This document shows positions 17,172-26,065 of a DNA stretch of 64,000 nucleotides, piece by piece. How positions within the stretch are numbered: position 1 is the stretch's first letter; every line of letters starts with the position of its first letter. The position numbers and the translations under genes were made by a program. The DNA is from Streptomyces sp. TN58 (lineage in GTDB: Bacteria; Actinomycetota; Actinomycetes; Streptomycetales; Streptomycetaceae). The stretch covers positions 6,610,001-6,674,000 of the forward strand of contig NZ_CP018870.1 in assembly GCF_001941845.1 (NCBI RefSeq). The letters run 5' to 3'. A model generated the notes under the pieces. That model ran no database searches and was not told the origin of the DNA. It saw only the letters and a list, made by a program, of their open reading frames with translations.

Positions 17172-18521
17172 GTGAACTACATGTGGGATCTCGCCCTCAT
17201 CGCCGCGCTGATCGTGCTCAACGCCCTATTCGCGGGCACCGAGATCGCCCTCATCTCGCTGCGCGAAAGCCAGCTCCGCAAACTACGCCGCCGAGGAGGC
17301 GCCGGCGTCGCCCGCCTCGCCCGCCTCGCCGCGGACCCCAACCGGTACCTGGCCACGATCCAGATCGGCATCACCCTGGCCGGCTTCCTAGCCTCCGCCA
17401 CAGCGGCCGTTTCCCTGGCCGAGCCGCTTGTACCGCTGCTCGCGTTCACCGGCCGCGCCGCCGAACCGCTCGCCATCGCCCTGGTGACGCTGGTGCTGAC
17501 GTTCGTCACCCTGGTGGCCGGCGAGCTGGCGCCCAAGCGCCTGGCGATGCAGTTCGCCCAGCGGTGGTCCCTGATCGCCGCAACCCCCCTGGACATGCTC
17601 GCCACCGCTTCCCGCCCGGCGGTGTGGACGCTGAGCCACTCCACGAACCTGCTCGTCCGCCTCCTCGGCGGCGACCCACGCGCCGGAAAACAGCAGCCCA
17701 CCCCGGAAGAACTACGGGATATGGTCATCAGCCACCGCGGCCTGACACCCCAACAGCGCACCATCATCTCCAGCGCCCTGGAGATCCACGAGCGCACCCT
17801 GCGCGCCGCGCTCGTGCCCCGCAGGGCGGTGTTCACCCTCTCCGCATCGATGCCCGCCGCTCAGGCCCGTACCGAACTGGCGAACTCAGGACACTCCCGC
17901 GCCCCCGTCCTGGCCGCCGGCCGATTCGAGGATGTCGTTGGCGTGGTCAATCTTCGCGATGCGACCACCAGTGCAGATGACACCCCGGTGGCCGAGCTGG
18001 CCCAGCCGGCGACCGTCTTCACCGACTCCATGAAGATCTCCGATGCGCTGCGGGACTTCCGTGCCAACCGGCAGCAGTTCGCGCTCGTCGTCGACGAACA
18101 CGGCTCCATCGAGGGGATCGTCACTATCGAGGATCTCCTGGAGGAGATCGTCGGCGAGATCTACGACGAGACCGACCGCGACATCGCCACCGTGGTCCCG
18201 CAAGAGGACGGCTCGTTCCTCGTCCCCGGATCGTTCCCCGTCCACGACCTCCCCGACATCGGCGTCGAACTCGACGACCTCGCCGAGGACGGCCACTTCA
18301 CTACCGTCGCCGGGCTCATCGTGCACAAGCTGGGGCGCATCCCCAGCAGCCCCGGAACCCGCATCCTGGCAGGCGAGTGGATCATCGAAGTCATCGTGAC
18401 CGACCGCAACGCCATTACCGAGGCGCGGCTGAGCCCGGCCGCCCGGCACCGAGACCGGCCCACCCAGGACGACCCCCCGGAAGACCAAACCGGTCCCGGC
18501 CCGCGGCGCGACTCAAGCTGA
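17172..18521 (+). CDS. CNNM/CorC-type membrane protein with CBS pair
   Basis: 449 residues from GTG 17172. The N-terminal DUF21 membrane domain (LIVLNALFAGTEIALISLRE, IQIGITLAGFLASATAAVSL, VAGELAPKRLAMQ) is followed by two CBS motifs around residues 205-330 (FALVVDEHGSIEGIVTIEDL) and a CorC_HlyC domain (DLPDIGVELDDL, TTVAGLIVHKLGRIP). Relatives are implicated in Mg2+ or other divalent-cation efflux. The acidic, proline-rich tail is species-specific. Two paralogs follow at 20970-23320. Confidence 0.9.
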   Translation: MNYMWDLALIAALIVLNALFAGTEIALISLRESQLRKLRRRGGAGVARLARLAADPNRYLATIQIGITLAGFLASATAAVSLAEPLVPLLAFTGRAAEPLAIALVTLVLTFVTLVAGELAPKRLAMQFAQRWSLIAATPLDMLATASRPAVWTLSHSTNLLVRLLGGDPRAGKQQPTPEELRDMVISHRGLTPQQRTIISSALEIHERTLRAALVPRRAVFTLSASMPAAQARTELANSGHSRAPVLAAGRFEDVVGVVNLRDATTSADDTPVAELAQPATVFTDSMKISDALRDFRANRQQFALVVDEHGSIEGIVTIEDLLEEIVGEIYDETDRDIATVVPQEDGSFLVPGSFPVHDLPDIGVELDDLAEDGHFTTVAGLIVHKLGRIPSSPGTRILAGEWIIEVIVTDRNAITEARLSPAARHRDRPTQDDPPEDQTGPGPRRDSS

Positions 18522-18677
18522 CGCCAGGGGTGACCACGCGTGGGCGAGCGTGGTGCCGGCCATTCCACGCCGACAGCGACGACAGAGCCGTTTCCGCCCC
18601 TGCCCGGTCTCCTCACAGGATGCCTGCCCTGCGCCTGCGAGGCCGCGGTGCCAGGCGCATACGGCCAGGTCCGTGTG

Positions 18678-19133
18678 CTAGAGGTCGAATTCGTGGGGCG
18701 GGAGGTCGAGGGTGTAGCAGGCTTCGCGGACGACGGCCTGTTCGGTCTTGTCGAAGTCGCCGTCAGCGCCGCCGATGACGATGCCGATCTGGATGACGGC
18801 GCGGGCCTCGGCAGGCTTCTTCTTCGCCTTGGCGATCTCCTGCAGGATGCTGACCTTGCCGAACTCGAAGTCGGCGGTGAGGGTGTTGAGGTAATCGTCG
18901 AAGCGCTTCTGCAGATCGGCGGCCGGGAAGTTCTGCAGAACCTCGTTGGTGGCGATCAGGTGGGCCACCCGCCGGCGCTCGGAGTCGTCGATCGTGCCGT
19001 CTGCCGCGGCAACGAGGGCACACATGGCCATGCTTGCGTCGCGGAACGCACCGGACTTCAGTTCGTTCTTCTTCGCCTCGAGCTGCGTCTGCATCTGCTG
19101 GGTGGATTGCTTGAAACGGTCCCACAGGGCCAT
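18678..19133 (-). CDS. TerB-family tellurite resistance protein
   Basis: 151 residues, all-helical. The paired acidic loops that bind metal are visible: AAADGTIDDSE at about 42-52 and GGADGDFDKTE at about 123-133. The start MALWDRFKQSTQQMQTQLEA is the standard bacterial form. The protein is cytosolic and often membrane-associated with TerC and TerD. The palindrome at 19198-19213 lies 65 bases upstream. Confidence 0.92.
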   Translation of the reverse strand: MALWDRFKQSTQQMQTQLEAKKNELKSGAFRDASMAMCALVAAADGTIDDSERRRVAHLIATNEVLQNFPAADLQKRFDDYLNTLTADFEFGKVSILQEIAKAKKKPAEARAVIQIGIVIGGADGDFDKTEQAVVREACYTLDLPPHEFDL

Positions 19134-19197
19134 GCCAACTCCAGGGGTCGCAAGGGTGTCCGGGCCGAGGACGGACGGAGTCGGCCCGGACAGTTCA

Positions 19198-19213
19198 TCT
19201 ACACTACTGTAGA
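19198..19213. promoter_or_regulatory. Palindrome TCTACA-CTAC-TGTAGA, site 3 of 4
   Basis: Perfect arms 65 bases before the terB start at 19133 and just after the end of the Spo0M-type gene, so it marks a separate promoter inside the minus-strand cluster. Confidence 0.72.
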
Positions 19214-19237
19214 AGTTGCCGGTGGGTGACGGAGCCG

Positions 19238-20260
19238 CTACGCCTCCTCGTCGCCGCTCTCGTCCTCGTCGGCCTCGAAGAAGTCGCCGATCTCGTCGAC
19301 GGCCTCGGCCGCCGCCACCATCCCGCCGACCACCCCGACCGCGAGTCCGGCCGCGCCGACAGCGACCACCGTGCCCATGCCCGGCCCGGACCGGTGACCG
19401 CCATGGTGCCCGTAGTCGCCCTTGTGGCCGTGGGCGTCGTGCCCGCTGCCGTGCCCGTAGGGACTGTGGGCGGTATGGGCCGCGCGGGCGCTGTGCGCGT
19501 CGATGAGCTGGCTGATCCAGGAGCCGACCACGGCATTCCAGTCCCGGTGGGCCGCGCCCTCGTGGCTGACCACGTGGCGGCCCAGCACGTCGTGGCCTGC
19601 GAATAGGCCCCCGCGCTTGTCTGCCTCTAGGACGACCTCCAGCCCGTCCGGGTTCGCCAGGAAGGTCACCTCGATCTCGCTGACCTGGTGGGCGTACTGC
19701 GGGGCGGGGGTGAGCTCGATCTCCTGGTAGAAGGGCAGCTGCTGGCCGGTGCCACCGATGTGCCCCAGTTCAAGGTCGGCGGAATTGAAGCCGAAGCCGA
19801 GCTGCCCGAACGCCTCCAGGATCGCCTCCTGGGCCGGCAGCGGGCCCACGGTGAGCTGGTCGAGGTCGCCCTTGTCCTTGGCCCCGGCGATGCCGAGCTC
19901 GGTCCGTACGCCGAGGACGATGCCGAGCGGCTGGCCGTGCAGCTGGGTGATCGGGGTCTCCCAGTGCAGCGGGACCGCGAACGGTACGTTGCGCTGCTTC
20001 GCCTCGGCGAGGCGGAAGTCGCCGCCGATGAGAAAGCGTTCGAAGGAGATGATGCCCTCGTCCTGCCCTTCGTGCGTCTCGGCCTCGACGCGGGCGGCGA
20101 GTTCGAGCGTGATGTGCTCGATGTCGAAGTCGGCCCGGCCGCCGGTGAGGCGGACTTCACCGGTCAGGGTGCCGCCGGGCACCGCGGTGGTCAGGTCGAG
20201 AACCGTGTCTACGGCGGGGCCGCCGACACCCATCGAGCCGAGCAGGCGCTTGAACACCAT
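19238..20260 (-). CDS. Spo0M-like arrestin-fold protein
   Basis: 340 residues from ATG 20260. The first 240 residues are the Spo0M beta sandwich (MVFKRLLGSMGVGGPAVDTV, PGGTLTGEVRLTGG, NVPFAVPLHWETPIT, FYQEIELTP). A histidine/glycine-rich linker (YGHGSGHDAHGHKGDYGHHG) follows, then a hydrophobic segment VVAVGAAGLAVGVVGGMVAA and an acidic end. The metal-binding linker and the membrane helix are additions to the Bacillus form. It probably shares a transcript with the small gene at 20365-20583. Confidence 0.88.
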   Translation of the reverse strand: MVFKRLLGSMGVGGPAVDTVLDLTTAVPGGTLTGEVRLTGGRADFDIEHITLELAARVEAETHEGQDEGIISFERFLIGGDFRLAEAKQRNVPFAVPLHWETPITQLHGQPLGIVLGVRTELGIAGAKDKGDLDQLTVGPLPAQEAILEAFGQLGFGFNSADLELGHIGGTGQQLPFYQEIELTPAPQYAHQVSEIEVTFLANPDGLEVVLEADKRGGLFAGHDVLGRHVVSHEGAAHRDWNAVVGSWISQLIDAHSARAAHTAHSPYGHGSGHDAHGHKGDYGHHGGHRSGPGMGTVVAVGAAGLAVGVVGGMVAAAEAVDEIGDFFEADEDESGDEEA

Positions 20261-20364
20261 CGCGGCGTTCTCCTTCGTATGCGTCGCGTTGTGATCTCTT
20301 TGCGGTGCGCGCGACGGCGCCGCGAGACCAGGTCCAGCCCGCGGCACCGCGCACGCGCGAGGCG

Positions 20365-20583
20365 TTACTTCGCCGCGTCCAGGGCCGCGAGGGCCTGCGC
20401 CCAGCGGACGTACTTCAGCTCGGCGAGCTCGGCGACGGTCGTGACGCCGAACGCCTCCTTGAGCAGCTCACCGTCACGGTCGGAGACACCCTTGAGGGCC
20501 CCCACCGGGGCGGCCAGGATTTCGGGCAGGCTTTTGTCCGCCCATGCCTTGTCCAGCACCTTGTCCAGATCGATCGAAGCCAC
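20365..20583 (-). CDS. 72-residue helical protein of the ter cluster
   Basis: GTG 20583 is preceded by GGAGGGG. The sequence is helical, with a hairpin-like centre GVSDRDGELLKEAFGVTTVA and ELAELKYVRWAQALAAL, recalling helix-hairpin-helix modules. The palindrome at 20675-20690 lies 92 bases upstream, so this gene probably heads the transcript that includes the Spo0M-type gene 104 bases downstream. Function unknown. Confidence 0.7.
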   Translation of the reverse strand: MASIDLDKVLDKAWADKSLPEILAAPVGALKGVSDRDGELLKEAFGVTTVAELAELKYVRWAQALAALDAAK

Positions 20584-20674
20584 GTTCTGTTCCCCTCCTG
20601 ACTCCACGCGCGCCCGATGGGCGTGCGTACACGCGTCTGGGCAGCACGGAATACCCCGCCCCGCCCTGGCGCTA

Positions 20675-20690
20675 TCTACAAGCATGTAGA
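20675..20690. promoter_or_regulatory. Palindrome TCTACA-AGCA-TGTAGA, site 4 of 4
   Basis: Perfect arms 92 bases before the GTG at 20583. The spacer differs from the other three sites, so the conservation is in the arms only. Confidence 0.7.
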
Positions 20691-20969
20691 AGCATAGGAG
20701 CAGCGCGACCACTGTCGAGTGCGTGGGCGATGGTTGGGTGGGAAAGTCCGAAAAGACCATCCTTCCCGCCGTGTGAAACGTCACTGGCCAGGGGCTTTAC
20801 TGCTCCTTTACAGTCGTCGTGCGGATACTTGAAACCGCCCTGTGCGCGGACCACGCGCCAGTCAGCCCGAGAGAAGAAGGAGCAGCAGACCCGCAATGGG
20901 TGAACCTCCCAGTCCCAGCCGTGCCACACCTTGCCCGCAGATCTTTGAGCCGGGAGCGGGGGTGGCACG

Positions 20970-22301
20970 GTGACCGAAGTCCTGCTGCTGCTTCTCGCGC
21001 TGGCTCTGACGCTGGCGTGCGCGGTGTTCGTCGCCGCCGAGTTCTCGCTCACCACCGTCGAGCGCAGTGAGCTCGAGCGTGCCGCCGCTGCCGGCGAGCG
21101 GGGCGCCGAGGGCGCCCTGAAGGCCGCCAAGCGCCTGACCTTCCAGCTCTCCGGGGCCCAGCTGGGCATTACCGTGACCTCGCTGGTGATCGGCATGCTG
21201 GCCGAGCCGTCTGTGTCCGCTCTGCTGCGTGGACCGCTGGAGGCCGTTAGCCTGCCGGCCGGGGCGGTTTCCACAACCGCGACCCTGCTGGGTGTCGCGA
21301 TCTCGACCGTCGTCCTGATGGTGGTCGGCGAGCTGGTGCCGAAGAACTGGGCGATCTCCCGCCCGCTGGCCGTCGCGAAGGTCGTGGCCGGCCCGCAGCG
21401 TGGCTTCACGGCCGCGTTCGCGCCGCTGATCCGGCACCTGAACAACACCGCGAACCGCCTGGTACGCCGTTTCGGGCTGGAGCCCGCGGAAGAGCTGGCC
21501 TCCGCCCGTACGCCGCAGGAGCTGGTGGCACTCGCCCGGCACTCCGCCCGCCAGGGCGCGATCGAGGCCGACTCGGCCGAACTGTTCGTCAGGACCCTGC
21601 ACCTGGCCGAGCTGACCGCCGAGAACGTCATGACCCCGCGCGTCGACGTCAAGGCCCTGGAGGCCCACGCCACCGCCGCCGACGCCGCGAACCTGACCCT
21701 GGCCACCGGCCTGTCCCGCTTCCCCGTCTACAAGGACACCCTCGACGAGGTCATCGGCACCCTCCACATCCGCGACGTCCTCGCCCTGGACGAGGAGAAG
21801 CGGACCATGGTCCCAGTGACTGACCTGATGACCGAACCCCTGCTCATACCGCACTCCCTGCCCGTGGACACCCTGCTGGGCCGGCTCCGCAAGGCCCGGA
21901 CCATGGCCGTCGTCATCGACGAGTACGGCGGCACCGCGGGTGTGGCGACCGTCGAGGACATCGTGGAAGAGGTCGTCGGCGAGGTCCGTGACGAGCACGA
22001 CCCGATGGAGGTCCCCGACCTCCTCGCAGCCCCCGACCAGGACGGCCGCACAGCGTGGGAGGCAGACGGAAGCGTCCGCCTCGACCAGCTGGAGGAAATC
22101 GGCTTCACACCACCAGAGGGTCCCTACGAGACGCTGGCCGGCCTGATCGCCACCCGCCTTGAGCGGATCCCCCTGGCCGGCGACACCCTGGACGTGGACG
22201 GCTGGGAGCTCACTGTCCTCGACGTCGAGCACCACCGCGCCGACCGGGTGGCAATCACCGCCCCGGCCGCCGCGACGATCTCCCAGGAGGAGGCCCGATG
22301 A
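20970..22301 (+). CDS. CNNM/CorC-type membrane protein, first of pair
   Basis: 443 residues from GTG 20970. The DUF21 helices include CAVFVAAEFSLTTVERSELE, GAQLGITVTSLVIGMLAEP and VVGELVPKNWAISRP. CBS motifs follow (NVMTPRVDVKAL, FPVYKDTLDEVIGTLHI, VVIDEYGGTAGVATVEDIVE), then a complete CorC_HlyC domain with ETLAGLIATRLERIPLAGD. Probably a divalent-cation exporter or sensor. It overlaps the next gene by four bases (ATGA), so the pair should be produced together. Confidence 0.92.
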   Translation: MTEVLLLLLALALTLACAVFVAAEFSLTTVERSELERAAAAGERGAEGALKAAKRLTFQLSGAQLGITVTSLVIGMLAEPSVSALLRGPLEAVSLPAGAVSTTATLLGVAISTVVLMVVGELVPKNWAISRPLAVAKVVAGPQRGFTAAFAPLIRHLNNTANRLVRRFGLEPAEELASARTPQELVALARHSARQGAIEADSAELFVRTLHLAELTAENVMTPRVDVKALEAHATAADAANLTLATGLSRFPVYKDTLDEVIGTLHIRDVLALDEEKRTMVPVTDLMTEPLLIPHSLPVDTLLGRLRKARTMAVVIDEYGGTAGVATVEDIVEEVVGEVRDEHDPMEVPDLLAAPDQDGRTAWEADGSVRLDQLEEIGFTPPEGPYETLAGLIATRLERIPLAGDTLDVDGWELTVLDVEHHRADRVAITAPAAATISQEEAR

Positions 22302-23320
22302 CCGCGATCCAGCTGCTGATCGGCGCCTTCACCCTGATCACCAACGCCTTCTTCGTCGGCGCCGAATTCGCGCTGATCTCCGTACGCCGCAGCCAGATCG
22401 AACCGGCCGCGGCGAAGGGCAACCTCCGCGCGAAGACTACCCTGTGGGGTATCGAACACCTCTCCGCGATGATGGCCACCGCCCAACTCGGCATCACCGT
22501 CTCCTCCCTGGTCCTCGGCGCCGTCGCCGAACCGGCCATCGCGCACCTGCTGGAGCCCCCGTTCCACGCCATCGGGGTGCCCGAGGGGCTGATCCACCCG
22601 ATCGCCTTCGTCATCGCGCTCACCCTGGCGACGTACCTGCACATGCTCGTCGGCGAGATGATCCCCAAGAACATCGCGCTCGCCGCACCCGCGCCGACCG
22701 CCCTCCTCCTCGGCCCGCCCCTGGTGGCCCTCACCCGGGCCCTGCGCCCGTTCGTCTTCGGCATCAACGCCTTCGCCAACGCCCTGCTGCGACTGCTGAA
22801 GGTCGAACCGAAGGACGAGGTCGGCTCCGTCTTCACCGACGACGAACTCGCCCGCCTCGTCAAGGACTCCAGCGCCGCCGGCCTCCTCGGCCTCGACGAC
22901 GGCGAACGCCTCCAGGACGCCCTCGAACTCGGAACCCGCCCCGTCGGCGAAGTGATGGTGCCCCTGGACCGGATCGTCACCGTCGGCCACGACATCACTC
23001 CCAAGGGCCTGGAACGGGCCGCCGCCGACCACGGCTTCTCCCGCCTCCCGGTCACCCAAGACGGCAGGGAGATCCTGGGCTACCTGCACATCAAGGACGC
23101 CCTCGGCGCAGCCGACCGCACAGCCCCCTTCCCGCGCACGGCGCTGCACCCGATCGTCAAGGTCGCCATCGACACCCCGCTCGACGACACCATGACCGCC
23201 ATGAGGGCCGCCGGCACCCACCTCGCGGCAGTCACCGGCACCAAGGGCACCGTCATAGGCTTCGTCACCATGGAGGACCTCCTCGACGAACTCGTCGGCG
23301 CCGCGGCCGACGGAGCCTGA
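22298..23320 (+). CDS. CNNM/CorC-type membrane protein, second of pair
   Basis: 340 residues. The DUF21 domain (TNAFFVGAEFALISVRRSQI, TAQLGITVSSLVLGAVAEPA, LVGEMIPKNIAL) is followed by two CBS modules (VMVPLDRIVTVGHDI, VIGFVTMEDLLDELVG). It lacks the C-terminal CorC_HlyC domain that its partner has, so the two probably form a hetero-oligomer. A scrap matching its last 50 residues lies at 38770-38925. Confidence 0.92.
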   Translation: MTAIQLLIGAFTLITNAFFVGAEFALISVRRSQIEPAAAKGNLRAKTTLWGIEHLSAMMATAQLGITVSSLVLGAVAEPAIAHLLEPPFHAIGVPEGLIHPIAFVIALTLATYLHMLVGEMIPKNIALAAPAPTALLLGPPLVALTRALRPFVFGINAFANALLRLLKVEPKDEVGSVFTDDELARLVKDSSAAGLLGLDDGERLQDALELGTRPVGEVMVPLDRIVTVGHDITPKGLERAAADHGFSRLPVTQDGREILGYLHIKDALGAADRTAPFPRTALHPIVKVAIDTPLDDTMTAMRAAGTHLAAVTGTKGTVIGFVTMEDLLDELVGAAADGA

Positions 23321-23335
23321 CCGTCACAGACCGGT

Positions 23336-23369
23336 GGCCGGCACCCCGCCGCGCGTGCGGGTGCCGACC
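23336..23369 (+). terminator. Hairpin after the CorC-type pair
   Basis: Arms GGCCGGCACCC and GGGTGCCGACC (one mismatch) separated by 12 bases, 16 bases after the stop at 23320. No T run follows, as is common in Streptomyces. Confidence 0.55.
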
Positions 23370-23631
23370 ATCGGCACAACACGAAGCAGCCAGCCCGGGC
23401 GGCGTCCTGTTCGAGCCCCCATACCGGCTCGATGGATCTCCCCACCCAGGCCGGTGCAACCCGTCCGCCTCGCCGGCCAGGTTGATAGGGGCGAGTTCAG
23501 GGGGCGAGCAGCGGACGAAGGTTTGCGTCTGATCTCTTCGGCCTGCACCTGGGTGACCACGAGGCCGGGGATAGCCGGGTGGTCGTTGATCCAGGTCCCC
23601 CCCCCGGGCGGCTACCGCGAAATGGCGCAAA
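23370..23631. other. Stretch without a supported gene
   Basis: About 260 bases between the terminator and the decayed hydrolase. It contains a run of nine C near 23598 and no frame with a recognisable start or family. Confidence 0.35.
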
Positions 23632-24710
23632 TTATCTGGTTGCCACCGGATTGACACTGCTGACTTCCGCCGCGTCGCGTTCGGCCCGCTCGACGCGGCC
23701 CTGCCGTCGCAGACTCGTCAGCGCCCGGATCGTCATACCCGCCCGCAGCGGCGCGAGCACCAGAGCGAGCGCCGCCACAACGACGAGCAGCCACCCCGCA
23801 TCCGGCACGAACAACAACGCCACTTTCAAGTTCCCGCCCATCTGCTGGGGGAGGACGATGCAGGCGGCCGCGGCAGTCAACAGGCAGAGAGCCATCGCCG
23901 CGACACCGCCGATCACGATCCGCAAGGCGCCGCGACGCAGTCCGCGTTGGGGTGTACGACACGGAATGCCGACCATCCGACAGCCGTGGCGAGCGCAGCC
24001 GCAACCGTGCCGAGCGGCACCAGGATCCACGTCAGCCACGAGTCCTCTTGGGCCGACCGGGCCTCGGCACCGAGCAGGATGCGGGCGACACCGAACGCGG
24101 TGTTGTTGCGCCGGTTCTCCTTGGCGAGCCCGGCGGCGTTGTACTGCACGACGACCGCGAGGTCGTGATCGGACAACAGGACCACGATGCCGTGGTAGCC
24201 GGGGGTCGCCCCCGAGTGCCGCACCATCCGCTCGTCCAGTCCGTCCACTTCGTCGTCGCGCCAGCCGAAGCCGTAGCGATGGCGGTCGTGGACGGAGACC
24301 GCGCCCTGGTGCATCTGCCGGAAGCCGTCCCGGGACAGCACGCCCCGTCCACATCCCGTCAGTTGAGCAGATGCGAAGGCGCGCAGGTCCTTCAGGGTGG
24401 CGCCCAAATAGCCGTACGGCACACCCGAGGCGTCGTACCCGAAGTCGAACTTCTTCGGCTGACCGAAGAAGAACCGGTGCCGGGAGCGAGCGTGGCACGC
24501 TCGGCCTCCTCGCTGTTGGTGAGCGCGCCGTCCATGCCCAGCGGCTTCAGCACGTTCTCCCTCAGCTGCTGACCGAACGGCTTTCCGGTGACCTCCTCCA
24601 ACAGCGCCCCAAGCAGCATGTAATTGGCGTTGCTGTACTCGTGCCGCTCACCGGGCGCCGCGGACAGCGACTCTCGCCCGTCGGACACTCTGAGGACGGC
24701 CAAGCCCGTG
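23632..24710 (-). pseudogene. Frameshifted, 5'-truncated beta-lactamase-type serine hydrolase
   Basis: Three minus-strand frames join into one protein. The first has HEYSNANYMLLGALLEEVTG and LKPLGMDGALTNSEEAERAT. The second has FDFGYDASGVPYGYLGATLK, FGWRDDEVDG and RHSGATPGYHGIVVLLSDHD. The third holds two C-terminal membrane helices (VAAMALCLLTAAAACIVLP, LLVVVAALALVLAPLRAG). The YSN motif of the family is present, but the N-terminal part with the S-x-x-K serine is gone. Slips lie near 24480 and 23960. Confidence 0.8.
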
Positions 24711-25011
24711 GCAGGCGCGGGACCGGGCTTGTTACCGTTCGTCAACTCGAAGCATGCCAGGAGCGCGGCACCCCACCCCTGTGAGAGCACCGCCCTCGAT
24801 GGTCGGCGAACCCAGCACCGTTGCCAGGATCCCCAGCGACCTGCAGCACGCGCGTCCTGGAGCCGTCGCCGCCGCCCGCACGGCCCTCGCGTAGCCACCG
24901 AGCTGTGTCCTGCCTGTGTCCGGCGTTGCGATCTGTCACGTGAGCTGCGAGGAAAGGGTATCGAGCGAGCCGTTCAGCCCCGACCACCAGGTTTCGGGAA
25001 GCCCAGGATCC
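24711..25011. other. Stretch without a supported gene
   Basis: Some 300 bases between two decayed genes. No intact start, family signature, palindrome or terminator was seen. Confidence 0.35.
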
Positions 25012-25917
25012 TCACGTACGAGGGCGCCCTTCGCCGACTGGCTGGGCGGTGACCAGCTCCAGCTCATCGGTCCGCCAGATCACCGGCTCACCTGCCTCGC
25101 GCCGCGCCCTGGTACCACTGGGGGTGACGTCCGGCTGGTGCCAGCTGTCGGGCTTGGCGAAGGTGAGGACGCCGCCGTGCCGGCGGGGCCGCCCGCCCTT
25201 GGGCCCTGAGCGGCCGGGGCCCGGGTCGCGGAGCATGGCGCGGTCCGAGCGCAGTCGTCCGAGCGGCACGACGGGCAGGTCCCGCAGGGAGTGGGAGAGG
25301 TAGGCGACGTCGTAGCCGGCGTCCATCACGATCAGGATCCCGGGGTCGCCCGGCATCCAGTGCCCCGCGTCGACCAGGCGTTCGACGACCTCGCGGAGCT
25401 GGGCGGCGGTGACCAGTGTCGCGTCGTCCGCCGGGGCCGAGCCGCACGGCGTCCAACAGCCGGCACCAGGAGGTGCGGCCTGTTTCCAGGGTAGCGACGA
25501 AGGAGTACGGCCAGCCCCGGGATCCTTACCGCAGTCGCCGCGTCCGTAGACGTGGCAGAACAACCGGTCGTCGCTGGTGGGAGCGTCGGGGCGGCCAGTT
25601 GCTCACGTCCACGGCCAGTACGATCCGTCCGTCGGCCGCCTTCGGTAGCGGCAGGCCGGCCAGAACGCGTCGCAGACGCCTCGGTTCGATCCCGCTGCGG
25701 TCCAGCCCCGCATACAGGGCGCGCCGTGTCCGCGCCGATGCTCGACCGTCAGCGACAGCTCGACCAGGGTGTTCACCGGCCCGTCCGCACACAGCACCGC
25801 GTCGGTGTGCTCGAAGAGCACGTCAGCCCGGGCATACTGGCAGTCGTAGAACTCGACACAAAAGCGGGAGAACACACCCAACGCCTCGCGTCCGGACACG
25901 TCGGCAGACAGACTCAT
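25012..25917 (-). pseudogene. Decayed Streptomyces transposase (IS701-like)
   Basis: From ATG 25917 one frame gives FCVEFYDCQYARADVLFEHT and VLCADGPVNTLVELSLTVEH. Another gives LRRVLAGLPLPKAADGRIVL and AVDVSNWPP. A third gives MFCHVYGRGDCGKDPG and later MDAGYDVAYLSHSLRDLPVV, RLRSDRAMLRDPGP and RPRRHGGVLTFAKPDSWHQP. These are ordered pieces of a DDE transposase. The C-terminal third is missing and several frameshifts separate the pieces. No terminal repeats were recognised. Confidence 0.8.
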
Positions 25918-26065
25918 ACACAGCGGCCGTTCTCCGGTACTTCGTGACCAGACATCTCGAAGCGTGGAGAACGGCTGCCTCCGCCGTCCCGGAAAACACG
26001 GCAGATCAGCAGGTCGGGTGACGAACGAGGATAAACGCCAAGCTTAGGCGGCGTCAGGCCTGGTG

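Noticed and set aside
23395..23430. GTTCGAGCCCC, like the T-arm of a tRNA
   Set aside because: No acceptor stem, D-arm or anticodon arm can be built around it. I found no tRNA or rRNA in the window.
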